Assembly (NCBI GenBank): GCA_902788805.1
Contig: CADALO010000007.1
Span: forward strand, 66,552-130,551
Source: an uncultured Bacteroidota bacterium
Lineage (GTDB): Bacteria; Bacteroidota; Bacteroidia; Bacteroidales; P3
DNA: 64,000 bases
Direction of reading: 5' to 3'
Below are positions 52,957 through 61,392 of this stretch, in pieces. The stretch's first letter is position 1. The number at the start of each line of letters is the position of its first letter. The translations under genes and the position numbers were made by a program. The notes under the pieces were generated by a model. The model saw only the letters and a list, made by a program, of their open reading frames with translations. It ran no database searches and was not told the origin of the DNA.

Positions 52957-54513
52957 TTATTTCTGCTGTCCAATTGTTATTCTGAACACGCTGCCTTGGC
53001 CGGGGACGGAGTATTTGAGGTAGATTTTGCCGTTGTGGTATTCCTCGATGATGCGGCGGGCCAGCGAAAGGCCGAGGCCCCAGCCGCGCTGTTTGGTCGA
53101 GAAGCCCGACTCGAAGAGCAGTTTCTGGTGTGAGGGGGCGATGCCTTTGCCTGTGTCGCTCAGGTCTATGTGTATGTTTTTACCTTCGGTGGTGAGGATG
53201 GTGGTGAAGGTTCCTTTGCCTTCCATTGCGTCTATGGCGTTCTTGCAGATATTCTCTATCACCCATTCAAACAGGTAGCGGTTGATGGGAGCCATAACGG
53301 GGCGGTCGGGTAGGGTGGTGACAAAGTTGACTTTGCGCGGGCTGCGCTTCTCCATATAACTGATGGTGTGGCGTATAACCTCGCATACGTCCTCGTCGTT
53401 GAGCTCGGGCACGCTGCCTATCTTCGAGAAGCGGCGTGCTATGGTGTCGAGGCGGTCGATATCCTTGCGTATCTCGCCAAGATAGGGCTCTTCGAGGGTC
53501 TTGCCTTCAAGGTAGTCGGCCCAGCCCGAGAGCGACGATATCGGGGTGCCCAGCTGATGGGCTGTCTCTTTTGCCATACCCACCCAGATGCGGTTCTCCT
53601 CGTCGCTGCGTGCGGTGCGGAACAGGTTGTAGGAGATTAGCAGCAGCACTATTGCGATGAAGAGGTAGAAAATAGGGATGATACGCAGCATCTTGAGCAA
53701 GGGCGTAGGCTCGTAGTAGACGTATGCCAGGCGGTGGTTGGCGAGCTGAAGCGCAATGGGGTCGTTCTCGCCGGCCATCTCGTCAAGCTTGTCTTGCAAT
53801 TTCTCGGGGGTGTTGAAGTCGGAGTTGTTAATGTTGCCAGCGCCAAGTACATTCTTGCGTGTGCTGTCGACAACGATGACGGGTACAAAGACACTGTTGT
53901 TCGTCACCTCGGAAAGGAACGAGCGGTTTAGGTTGTCGAGCATCGAGCGCATATCGGTATAAATCTGCGACTCTTTGTACATAAGAGTCAGCGGAATGCC
54001 CCACACGTCGTATTCAAACGGCGGGTTGTGGCTGAAGTCGCTGAGCAGTTGAGGCGAGGCCTTTTGTCCTATCAGGGTGCGGTCCTCGGCAGGAGTGGGC
54101 ATTATGTTGCCACAACTGGTGATGAGCGAGTCCTTGTCGAGAATCATAAAGGGAGTACGGCTGCTGTCGACGATGTAGGAGACGTAGGAGAGGTAGAACT
54201 CGGCGTCTGACGACAGGTCGTGTTTGTTAAACGACTGCAACACATCGATATACAGCTTCACCTTGCGTCTTTCGTCGATACCCACTTCGTTGAAGAATGT
54301 CTCTGTCGAGCTGACCAGCTCGGCTTTCTGGCTGATGGCGGAAGCCCAGATGCGCACCTTCTCCTGCTCCGACTTGCGTATCTGGCTTGCAAAACTGTTG
54401 ATGGTCCACAAGGCGGCGAAGCCCAGCACGAGGGTGATGATGATGATCACCCACTTGCCTTTGCGGGGTTTGCGGTATTTGGGGGGCTGTATGGTACTCT
54501 CTTTCTTCTTCAT
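52957..54513 (-). CDS. Sensor histidine kinase
   Basis: A 518-residue membrane kinase. Membrane helix 1 at about residues 21-42 (WVIIIITLVLGFAALWTIN), a periplasmic domain, and helix 2 near 275-297 (IPIFYLFIAIVLLLISYNLF). The H-box is MAKETAHQLGTPISSLSGW, followed by an N-box NICKNAIDAME, G1 DTGKGIAPSHQKLLFESG and G2 GWGLGLSLARRIIEEY. It should autophosphorylate on the H-box His; a response regulator is not adjacent. Its start overlaps the permease stop by 4 bp, so it is the second gene of a two-gene unit. Confidence 0.93.
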   Translation of the reverse strand: MKKKESTIQPPKYRKPRKGKWVIIIITLVLGFAALWTINSFASQIRKSEQEKVRIWASAISQKAELVSSTETFFNEVGIDERRKVKLYIDVLQSFNKHDLSSDAEFYLSYVSYIVDSSRTPFMILDKDSLITSCGNIMPTPAEDRTLIGQKASPQLLSDFSHNPPFEYDVWGIPLTLMYKESQIYTDMRSMLDNLNRSFLSEVTNNSVFVPVIVVDSTRKNVLGAGNINNSDFNTPEKLQDKLDEMAGENDPIALQLANHRLAYVYYEPTPLLKMLRIIPIFYLFIAIVLLLISYNLFRTARSDEENRIWVGMAKETAHQLGTPISSLSGWADYLEGKTLEEPYLGEIRKDIDRLDTIARRFSKIGSVPELNDEDVCEVIRHTISYMEKRSPRKVNFVTTLPDRPVMAPINRYLFEWVIENICKNAIDAMEGKGTFTTILTTEGKNIHIDLSDTGKGIAPSHQKLLFESGFSTKQRGWGLGLSLARRIIEEYHNGKIYLKYSVPGQGSVFRITIGQQK

Positions 54514-55730
54514 TCCTGACGTATTGTTCTGGCGGGATCTATGTGGGCGATGTAGGTGGATGGAATCAGCAGTGCTGCTGCCGACACGAGCAGTGTTCCG
54601 ACGCTTATGGCTATGAAGAACAGCGGATTGGCATCGATGGGAACAAACGACATCGAATAGCTCTCGCTGTCGAGATGAACGATGTGGAACGTGCTTTGCA
54701 GAAAGCAGAACAGCGCTGCCAGCACGTTGCCCACAATGATGCCCTTGCCAACGATAGAGATGGCTTTGAGCATAAAAATGCGACGTATGGAGCGGTTGGT
54801 GCTGCCCAGAGTCTTTAGCAGGCCTATCATAGAGGTCTTCTCAAAAATCATTATCAGCAGAGCCGACACCACCGAGGCGGCGCACACCACAGCCATAATC
54901 AGGAGTATAAGTACAATGTTGGAGTTGAGCAGCTCAAGCCAGGCAAACATCGACGGCTGTTCTTCAACAATCGAAGTCACCGCCAGGTCTGGACGGGTCG
55001 CTGCCTTGACTTCCATCAGCGCCAGGTCAAGGTGCTCAAAGTCTTTGGTAATCACCTCATAGCCTGCCGCGGCATCACTGGGCCATCCGTTGATGGTCTG
55101 TATCTGACGCAAGTGGCCGATGATATAGTGGTCGTCAAACTCGCTGAGGTCGGTATTGTATATGCCGACAACGCGGAAGGCACGGGCACGGTAGTTGTCG
55201 CCTGTCCAGAAATAGGTGCGGGCCTTGCTGCCGGTGTCTATGCCCATCTTGTTGGCCATACGCTGCGAGACGATAATCTCGTTCGAGGCCGTGCTGTCGT
55301 CAAGACGGAAGAAGCGGCCGCGCACCATATTGCCAGCAAAAAAGGCACTGTCAAAAGAGTGGTCTACACCCTTAAAGACAATGCCTTGTATCTGCTCGTC
55401 AGTCTTAAGCATACCGCCCTTGCAGGCAAACGGCTGCACGTGGGCCACCGAAGGCAGAGCCTCGATCCGGCGTACCTCGTCGGCAGTCATATTCACCGCA
55501 ATCTCGTCGTAGTCGTTCACCCATCCGTAGCTGCGGATGGTGATGTGCGAGCCAAAGCCCACCACCTTCTCCGTGATTTCGCGTTGAAAGCCACGCAATA
55601 TGCATACAGCCATTATCATCACCACCACGCCCAGTGCTATGGTGTAGGTGGCAATGTTGACCAGCGGGCGCGAGAAGTTGCTCTTGTCGCGCTGCAGGAA
55701 ACGGCGTGCTATAAGGCGTTCGAAAGACAT
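54510..55730 (-). CDS. FtsX/LolC-E-type ABC permease
   Basis: A 406-residue permease with the MacB/FtsX topology: an N-terminal membrane helix (IATYTIALGVVVMIMAVCIL), a large extracytoplasmic domain containing HVQPFACKGGML, and three C-terminal helices (NIVLILLIMAVVCAASVVSA and others). The start SFERLIARRFLQRDK and the KTSMIGLLKTLGSTNRSIRR coupling segment are typical of lipoprotein-releasing LolC/LolE proteins. No ATPase gene is beside it. It is followed with a 4-bp overlap by the histidine kinase gene. Confidence 0.9.
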   Translation of the reverse strand: MSFERLIARRFLQRDKSNFSRPLVNIATYTIALGVVVMIMAVCILRGFQREITEKVVGFGSHITIRSYGWVNDYDEIAVNMTADEVRRIEALPSVAHVQPFACKGGMLKTDEQIQGIVFKGVDHSFDSAFFAGNMVRGRFFRLDDSTASNEIIVSQRMANKMGIDTGSKARTYFWTGDNYRARAFRVVGIYNTDLSEFDDHYIIGHLRQIQTINGWPSDAAAGYEVITKDFEHLDLALMEVKAATRPDLAVTSIVEEQPSMFAWLELLNSNIVLILLIMAVVCAASVVSALLIMIFEKTSMIGLLKTLGSTNRSIRRIFMLKAISIVGKGIIVGNVLAALFCFLQSTFHIVHLDSESYSMSFVPIDANPLFFIAISVGTLLVSAAALLIPSTYIAHIDPARTIRQE

Positions 55731-55734
55731 TTCT

Positions 55735-55895
55735 TTTGGAAGGAGTTAAGGGGAGTTAAATGGGGGAGTTAATGGAAGTTAGTGGGAAGTTAAGGGGAGT
55801 TAAAGGACAATACATCAGATCCGGTTCATTTGTCCCTTAACTCCTTTTAACTTCTTTAACTCCCCCAAAATATTTTCCTTTAACTTCCTTTATAT
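55735..55895. repeat. ggagttaa / ttaactcc inverted repeat tract
   Basis: GGAGTTAAGGGGAGTTAA-type units (55740-55805) face TTAACTCCTTTTAACTTC-type units (55838-55890), so the transcript could fold on itself between the permease gene and tpiA. No gene. Confidence 0.7.
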
Positions 55896-55902
55896 TCTCA
55901 AT

Positions 55903-56664
55903 TTAGAAAGCCAGTGCAATGTTGACAAAGTCCTCTGCCTGCAATGCGGCGCCACCAATCAGGCCGCCGTCGACATCGGGATTTGCAAAGAGTTCTTTGG
56001 CATTCGAGGGCTTGCAGCTGCCGCCATAGAGGATGCTGATTTCGTCGGCCACCTCTTTGCCGTACTTGTCGGCAATGGTCTTGCGGATGAAGGCGTGGAT
56101 CTCCTGAGCCTGCTCAGGTGTGGCGGTCTTGCCGGTGCCGATGGCCCAAACGGGCTCGTAGGCGATGACGAGTTCCTTGAACTGCTCGGCGCTGAGGTGG
56201 AACAGGCCGTCGGTGATCTGACGTTTCACCACGTCGAACTGCTTGCCGGCCTCGCGCTCCTCAAGCACCTCGCCGCAGCATACTATCGGGCGGATCTCGT
56301 GCTTCAGCAGCTGGTCCACTTTCTTGGCAATCATAGCGTCGGTCTCGCCGTAGTAGGCGCGGCGCTCCGAGTGGCCAACGATGCAGTATTCAATATCCAT
56401 CGACGACAGCATCTCGGCGCTGACTTCACCGGTATAGGCACCCTTCTCGTTGTCGTTCACGTTCTGTGCACCGACCATAAAGTACGAGTCGTTGCTGTAG
56501 TCCGACACCATCTCGAGGTAGGGGAACGGCGGACAGAGTATCATAAGGGTGTTCTTGCCCAGTTCTTTTTTCTCAAGGAGCTCCATAATGCCGTTTACCA
56601 AATCGTCGGCTTCGTCAAAGCTCTTATTCATTTTCCAGTTGCCTGCAACAATGTTTTTTCTCAT
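55903..56664 (-). CDS. tpiA: Triosephosphate isomerase
   Basis: A 253-residue glycolytic TIM barrel interconverting glyceraldehyde-3-phosphate and dihydroxyacetone phosphate. [13 protein letters not shown] at the start has the substrate-binding Asn and Lys; [14 protein letters not shown] has the catalytic His; [20 protein letters not shown] has the catalytic Glu and loop 6; [14 protein letters not shown] and [14 protein letters not shown] bind phosphate. Complete and of normal length. Confidence 0.98.
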   Translation of the reverse strand: MRKNIVAGNWKMNKSFDEADDLVNGIMELLEKKELGKNTLMILCPPFPYLEMVSDYSNDSYFMVGAQNVNDNEKGAYTGEVSAEMLSSMDIEYCIVGHSERRAYYGETDAMIAKKVDQLLKHEIRPIVCCGEVLEEREAGKQFDVVKRQITDGLFHLSAEQFKELVIAYEPVWAIGTGKTATPEQAQEIHAFIRKTIADKYGKEVADEISILYGGSCKPSNAKELFANPDVDGGLIGGAALQAEDFVNIALAF

Positions 56665-56689
56665 AATATTATTGTTTTAAAGGGTTTTT

Positions 56690-56835
56690 TAGGGTTGATA
56701 TGTTGATATGTTGATATGTTTGAGGGTTAAAAGGTTTTAAGGGTTTAAAAGGTTTGAAAGGTTTGAAGGGGTTGAAGGGGTTGAAGGGTTGAAGGGTTGA
56801 AGGGTTGAAGGGTTAAAATGTTTTAGGGTTTGAGG
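56690..56835. repeat. gggttgaa / ttgatatg repeat tract
   Basis: TTGATATGTTGATATG, then AAGGTTTGAAAGG, then GGGTTGAAGGGTTGAA units between the L,D-transpeptidase and tpiA genes. A mirrored CCCTCAAACC/TTTCAACC tract is at 62926-63060. Confidence 0.8.
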
Positions 56836-56883
56836 GATTCTATTCCCTTTTAATTTTTAATTCTTAATTTTTAATTTCAAATG

Positions 56884-57477
56884 TCAAATGTCTTTTTCAA
56901 TATATACGTTCATACCTACAAATGCGTAGTTTTCTTTAAGGTGGATGATGTCTTCGTCGCGCATCCTGATGCAGCCTTCGCTGCCGCGCCCCGGCACGCT
57001 GTAGCGGTTGCCGGTGCTGCCGTGGATGCCGATGCCCGAGCCTTTATAGTCGCCTCGCAGCCGCATAAACCACTTGTCGTAGGCGGGCATCTCCCCACGT
57101 CCGTCGCCAAAGTCGTGCGTCCAGTTCGAGGCGTCTACTATCTCGCAGATTGTGAAGGGCACACCCTCCTTGCTCTCGGGTGTCCGACAGTCACCCCTGC
57201 GTTCTTTGTCGCCGCTGTTGGCTCCAAGGCATACAGGATAGGCAGCTATCAGCGACAGTCCTGTGCAGCGCTGCTCGTAGACATAGAGTGTTCGTTTCGG
57301 TTTGGAGATGTTAATGTATACGTTTTGAGGCTCAAAGACATAGCCATATACGGTGCGGTCGGTCACAGGCAGTTCCGACAGGGTGCTCCAGCGCTCCGTT
57401 GCAAGCTGGGGCTTCTGTGCCGGCGACGCTGCAGCCAGCATCACCATCAGTGTCAATATGGATAGTCTTAGTTTCAA
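56884..57477 (-). CDS. L,D-transpeptidase (YkuD family)
   Basis: A 197-residue exported protein with a signal peptide (KLRLSILTLMVMLAAASPA). The YkuD catalytic motif is GIGIHGSTGNRYSVPGRGSE then GCIRMRDEDI, with His and catalytic Cys at the expected spacing. Such enzymes cross-link peptidoglycan through 3-3 links or attach proteins to it in the periplasm. The N-terminal 40 residues after the signal contain no extra binding domain. It lies 15 bp after the thioredoxin-fold gene and may be co-transcribed with it. Confidence 0.9.
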   Translation of the reverse strand: MKLRLSILTLMVMLAAASPAQKPQLATERWSTLSELPVTDRTVYGYVFEPQNVYINISKPKRTLYVYEQRCTGLSLIAAYPVCLGANSGDKERRGDCRTPESKEGVPFTICEIVDASNWTHDFGDGRGEMPAYDKWFMRLRGDYKGSGIGIHGSTGNRYSVPGRGSEGCIRMRDEDIIHLKENYAFVGMNVYIEKDI

Positions 57478-57492
57478 AACGCAAATGTCTGG

Positions 57493-58992
57493 TTACTTGA
57501 CCTTAGCTCTCCTTATGCCTTCCAGCTGCCATCGCGACGGGGCTCGGTTGGCTTGCTCGGGGTGGCTCTTTTCGTAGTTTTCTATGAATGGCAGCACCAT
57601 CTTGGTGGCCAGGGTCTTGTTCATAATAATTTGACGGTCGGCGTTGAGCAGTATCATCGTCGGTGCCCCGTGCACATTGTAGGCTTCCTGGTAGTCGACG
57701 TTCACGTTGGGGCCGCCCACGTTGATGAAGGGCAGCTGGTGCTTGTGCACATAGTTCTTCCATTTCGCCACATCGCTCTCATAGCCAACGGCATAGACCT
57801 CGAAGATCTTGTTGCCGGCAGCCGTCAGTGAGTCATAGAGAATCTTCAGCTCGGCGGTCTGTTTCTTGCAGTGGTTGCAGTCGGGGTCCCAGAACCACAG
57901 CATCACGTACTTCTGCGGCAGGGCGTGGCTCGAAATCCAGTCCTTGGGGTCTTCCGACTGGTTGGTGTCGGCCATCGTCAGTTCCTGTCCCATAGCGCCG
58001 ATAAGCGATTTGCTGAGGAAGTCGACGGTCTGGCGCTTGTTGTAAACCTCACCGTCCGAAGCCCATTTGCATTTGCCTGTCAGATAGTAGTCTCTGACCA
58101 GGTTGACGAACACCTGATCCCAGCCTATGTGCTTGGTGTCGCGCTCGTATTTGGGCAGTGCGAACTCCATAAAGTAGCGCAGCATCGTGCTGTCGTTCAC
58201 CACTTTGTCAAACAGCTGCTCGGCATATTTGGTGGTTGTGTCGGCGTCCTGGTAGTAGAGTATGTTGAAGAAATAGAAGTTCATCTTGTCGTACAGATGC
58301 GGCGTGTAGATGAGCGAATGGTCCTTCAGGTTGACATTGTCCCAATAGTGGGCGCGATAGTATTTGGCCTGCCATTCGCGCAGGTTGGTGTCGCGGCAGC
58401 CGGCGGGAAGCTCCTGCGGCACATCGACGTTGGAGAACATCTTGACGAGCTGTGTGAAGCGATATTGCTTGTTGGTGTTCAGATAGTTGTCTTCAAAACT
58501 CTTCATCTCGTCCGACAGGGCCTTCATCTCGTTGTCGGCCTCAGCCTTCTTTGCGGGGTCCTTGCGCTTTTCGTTGATGCCCTTCGATTTCTCATTGGCC
58601 CAGTCAAGCTTTGCCATATAAGTGTACATCAGTTCGTTGGCCTTCGAGCCAGTGACTTTCATACCTGCGTTGCTCTTCTTCTCGTCGAAGGCGATGCTGA
58701 AGGTGCGGCTGTCGTCGACCATAAAGTCAAAAATCTTTTGCTTCTTGTCGTCGAGCAGCGTGTAGACGCCGGTGTCAAGCTTCCTTTTGCCGGCGAAAAC
58801 CACCGAGCCGCTCTTGGCCTCGGCCGAATCCTTGACAATGAAAGTGTTGCGGAAGTGCTGGCCTATATAGTGCTTGCCGTCGGCGAGCGAAGGCGAGCTG
58901 AACGTCATCTTGTAGTTGTTCTGAGCCTGGACAGCGCCTGTCAAGGTGAGCATCAGGCTGCATAAAACACTGATTCTTATTGTTCTATTCAT
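57493..58992 (-). CDS. TlpA-like thioredoxin-fold protein (DUF5106 type)
   Basis: A 499-residue exported protein. Signal peptide RISVLCSLMLTLTGAVQAQ. Residues about 25-130 look like the DUF4369-like beta domain, the middle is helical (DUF5106-like), and residues about 355-490 are a thioredoxin fold with WFWDPDCNHCKKQT (CNHC active site) and the cis-Pro loop VHGAPTMILL. This layout is frequent in Bacteroidetes and probably acts in periplasmic thiol redox or cytochrome maturation. The CxxC call is certain; the assignment of the two N-terminal domains is less so. Confidence 0.88.
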   Translation of the reverse strand: MNRTIRISVLCSLMLTLTGAVQAQNNYKMTFSSPSLADGKHYIGQHFRNTFIVKDSAEAKSGSVVFAGKRKLDTGVYTLLDDKKQKIFDFMVDDSRTFSIAFDEKKSNAGMKVTGSKANELMYTYMAKLDWANEKSKGINEKRKDPAKKAEADNEMKALSDEMKSFEDNYLNTNKQYRFTQLVKMFSNVDVPQELPAGCRDTNLREWQAKYYRAHYWDNVNLKDHSLIYTPHLYDKMNFYFFNILYYQDADTTTKYAEQLFDKVVNDSTMLRYFMEFALPKYERDTKHIGWDQVFVNLVRDYYLTGKCKWASDGEVYNKRQTVDFLSKSLIGAMGQELTMADTNQSEDPKDWISSHALPQKYVMLWFWDPDCNHCKKQTAELKILYDSLTAAGNKIFEVYAVGYESDVAKWKNYVHKHQLPFINVGGPNVNVDYQEAYNVHGAPTMILLNADRQIIMNKTLATKMVLPFIENYEKSHPEQANRAPSRWQLEGIRRAKVK

Positions 58993-59012
58993 AGAGTATA
59001 TAAATATTTTCT

Positions 59013-60266
59013 TTAAATAATGAGTTTAGCAACACACATAACGGCGAACTTGTCCAAAAAATTGTCTAAATGATAGGAAGTTTTTTTCGGTGTCATCTGA
59101 TAGGCTGCAGCGACACCCAGGTCGAGCACGCCCCAGTGCAGCAGTCCGTCGATGCCGATGCAGGGCTCCAGCAGTCCTGCAAAGGGGGCTGTGAGGGCAA
59201 TGTACTTTGTCGGCTCTGTGCCATACAGGGCGTAGGTGCCGGTGCCGTCCACCACAGATTTGCCATACATCACACCCCACAGGGCGTTGAGCTGCACGAA
59301 GGGATGCGGCTCCGAAACGGTTGTCTTCCAGAGGCTCCAGCCCGAGGTGTAGCGGATGCTGGCCAGTGCAAAGGCATCGGCCATAAAGGTGTTGGGCCGG
59401 ATGGTGAGGAAGGTGTTGTTGAAATAGTAGAAGCCTCCGCCGGTGCCACCTATGTCGAAGCGTCGCGAAAGGGGCGTATTGTCCGTCGCTACCGAGCCGC
59501 CCTGTGCGAACAGCCTTAGGCTGCCTGCTTTGTCGCCGAAATCGAACCGGTTGCTGTACTGCGCCAGCACGCGGGCATAGCGCTTCGTTTTGTCGCCGTC
59601 GGTCACGCCTGCCAGCACGCCCAGTTTCCAGTGGTCGCCCCAGTAGAGGTCGAAGCCCGCCTCGTCGAAGGTCTGGTATGGCATTGCGTCGTCGTCGTAG
59701 ATGGAAGGGTAGAGCAGTCCCGTGGCGTCGAAAAGCAGCCGTTCGCGCGAATGGATGTAGCCGATATGGAGCATAGCGGGGCCGGGAATGTCGATCTGTG
59801 TGTGGGCCGAAATGCAGTCCACGCCAGCATAGCGCGAGCTGAAATAAGAGCTGTTGTCGGTGGTGTTGAAAATGTTGTAGTTGTCAAAGCTGTGGCTGCC
59901 CACGCGCAGCAGGTCGTGCTGGTAGTAGATATCGAATCCGCGAAACACCGAGCGCGGAAAGACCAATCCCACCATTCCGCCATATTTCCAGGCGTGGTCG
60001 CCCGTGCCGTAGCCCACGTAGGCCGAACCCAGGAAAGCATTCTGAAACAGAGCTCCGTAGCGTTTGTCGTATTTCAACGGCTGCACGAGGTCGATGCCCA
60101 AACCCCAGCGGTTGCGCTCGTAGATGTTGTAGTTGTACACGCGGTTGAGGTCGAGGGTTACATTGGTGTGGCTGCGATAGCTCGTCAGGCGGATACTTTG
60201 GGCATTGCAGTGGCCGATAAGTGCGGCGAAACCCAGCAATATGCAGATTGTCAGCTTCTTGTTCAT
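59013..60266 (-). CDS. Outer-membrane beta-barrel protein
   Basis: A 417-residue protein with a signal peptide (NKKLTICILLGFAALIGHCNA). It is built of alternating aromatic-rich strands (YGALFQNAFLGSAYVGYG, GFDLYWGDHWKLGVLAGV, GGGFYYFNNTFLTIR) with a C-terminal strand ending VAKLII, the look of a 14-16-stranded barrel. No substrate can be read from it. The ATG at 60266 opens the signal peptide; the longer frame from 60293 is not needed. The next gene (58992) starts 20 bp after its stop, so the two may form one unit. Confidence 0.8.
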   Translation of the reverse strand: MNKKLTICILLGFAALIGHCNAQSIRLTSYRSHTNVTLDLNRVYNYNIYERNRWGLGIDLVQPLKYDKRYGALFQNAFLGSAYVGYGTGDHAWKYGGMVGLVFPRSVFRGFDIYYQHDLLRVGSHSFDNYNIFNTTDNSSYFSSRYAGVDCISAHTQIDIPGPAMLHIGYIHSRERLLFDATGLLYPSIYDDDAMPYQTFDEAGFDLYWGDHWKLGVLAGVTDGDKTKRYARVLAQYSNRFDFGDKAGSLRLFAQGGSVATDNTPLSRRFDIGGTGGGFYYFNNTFLTIRPNTFMADAFALASIRYTSGWSLWKTTVSEPHPFVQLNALWGVMYGKSVVDGTGTYALYGTEPTKYIALTAPFAGLLEPCIGIDGLLHWGVLDLGVAAAYQMTPKKTSYHLDNFLDKFAVMCVAKLII

Positions 60267-60356
60267 TGAGTCGAAAGAAATAAAAGTATACAAAAATAAC
60301 CAATTCCTATGGAATAGCGAAAAATATTTTTCGCGCGCCTGGAATTGATGAGGGTT

Positions 60357-60550
60357 TGATGAGTAGCGACACGCCAGTGAATATTAGAGTTTGGCAGTGC
60401 GACACAGCAGTGAATATTAGGGCTTGATAATGCGATACTTTTGTGGTGACGGTGCGACACACCAGTGAATATTAGGGCTTGATGGTGCGACACAGCAGTG
60501 AATTTTAGGGCTTGATAATGCGACACACCAGTGAATATTATGGCTTGATG
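60357..60550. repeat. Array A: about 33-bp repeats with GCGACAC core
   Basis: About six units containing (T)GCGACAC(A/G)CCAGTGAATATTAG and GGCTTGATGGT. It faces array B across a large palindrome, and the shared core TGATGGTGCGACAC is in the opposite orientation there. Confidence 0.85.
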
Positions 60551-60695
60551 GTGCGACACACCCCGGCCTTCGGCCACCCCTCTCCGAGAGGGGATGGGCT
60601 GCCGCATCATTTTGAATGTCAATGTTTAGTGATTGTCGCGCTGCCGCGCCATCCCCTCTCGGAGAGGGGTGGCCGAAGGCCGGGGTGTGTCGCAC
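60551..60695. repeat. 47-bp perfect inverted repeat
   Basis: Left arm 60551-60597 (starts GTGCGACACACCCCGGCC, ends GAGAGGGGATGG) and right arm 60649-60695 are exact reverse complements separated by a 51-bp spacer. Each arm also contains small internal palindromes (GGCCTTCGGCC-like, CTCTCCGAGAG). Confidence 0.9.
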
Positions 60696-60972
60696 CGTCA
60701 ATCCCAAAGTGTCGTACCATCAAGTAAAAAGTATCTCACCATCAATCCCAAAGTATCGCACCATCAATCCCAAAGTGTCGCACCATCAATCCCAAAGTGT
60801 CGCACCATCACCACAAAAGTATCGCACTGTCAATCCCAAAGTGTCGCACCATCAATCCCAAAGTATCGCACCATCAATCCCAAAGTGTCGCACCATCAAT
60901 CCCAAAGTGTCGCACTGTCAATCCCAAAGTGTTGCACCATCAATCCCAAAGTATCGCACTATCAATTCCAAA
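60687..60972. repeat. Array B: 13 tandem 22-bp repeats
   Basis: Thirteen head-to-tail 22-bp units opening GTGTCGCACCATCA and ending TCCCAAA, with a partial fourteenth. There are no spacers. Variants alternate GTGTCGC and GTATCGC. Long frames through it (SIPK/TINPK-type peptides) result from the repeat and are not taken as genes. Confidence 0.9.
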
Positions 60973-61060
60973 GCGTCGCCTCATTAACCTCTAAAATGCA
61001 TCCTGCCGTTTTCCCTATAAAAAGGTGCCTTTTGGTCGGTACCAACACTGGTTGTTGTCC

Positions 61061-61137
61061 GCTTGTTGTCCGCTTGATGTCCGCTTGTTGTCCGCTTTTA
61101 AAGCGGACAACAAGCGGACATCAAGCGGACAACAAGC
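61061..61137. repeat. 77-bp near-perfect palindrome
   Basis: Two exact 38-bp arms around a single T at 61099. Each arm is three copies of a GTCCGCTTGTT/GTCCGCTTGAT unit. The surrounding gap 60973-61264 has no gene. Confidence 0.9.
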
Positions 61138-61264
61138 AGATGATATGGAGTTGTTGTTGCGTTGTATGCTTGTAATCAGTGAGTTGTGATGGTATGTATC
61201 GTGTGCGATATTTCTCGGTTTTTTGAGCCGAATTTACCCCCAAAGTTGGGGCGTAGGTGAATTA

Positions 61265-61298
61265 TTTTTTGCCGTTTTGTTTTTTTTACTTATCTTTG
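61265..61298 (+). promoter_or_regulatory. Promoter of lpd
   Basis: -33 TTTTTTG ending at 61271 and -7 TATCTTTG at 61291-61298, spacing 19 bp. Confidence 0.75.
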
Positions 61299-61392
61299 CA
61301 GATTGTCATAATGATGCGTATGCCGCGCAACGTTATGATTGTTAGAGTTTAGTGGCAATTATTTAAGAATAACAAATAAAAAATATAGAACA

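Noticed and set aside
57871..58965. 364-codon plus-strand frame opposite the thioredoxin-fold gene
   Set aside because: Val/Leu-rich antisense translation; the minus strand has signal peptide and CNHC motif.
60687..60972. CRISPR array
   Set aside because: The 22-bp units are head to tail without spacers, vary inside the unit, and no cas gene is near.
60512..61175. Repeat proteins encoded by the 22-bp array (SIPK/TINPK peptides)
   Set aside because: Open frames appear in several phases because the repeat lacks stops; there is no promoter or plausible start.
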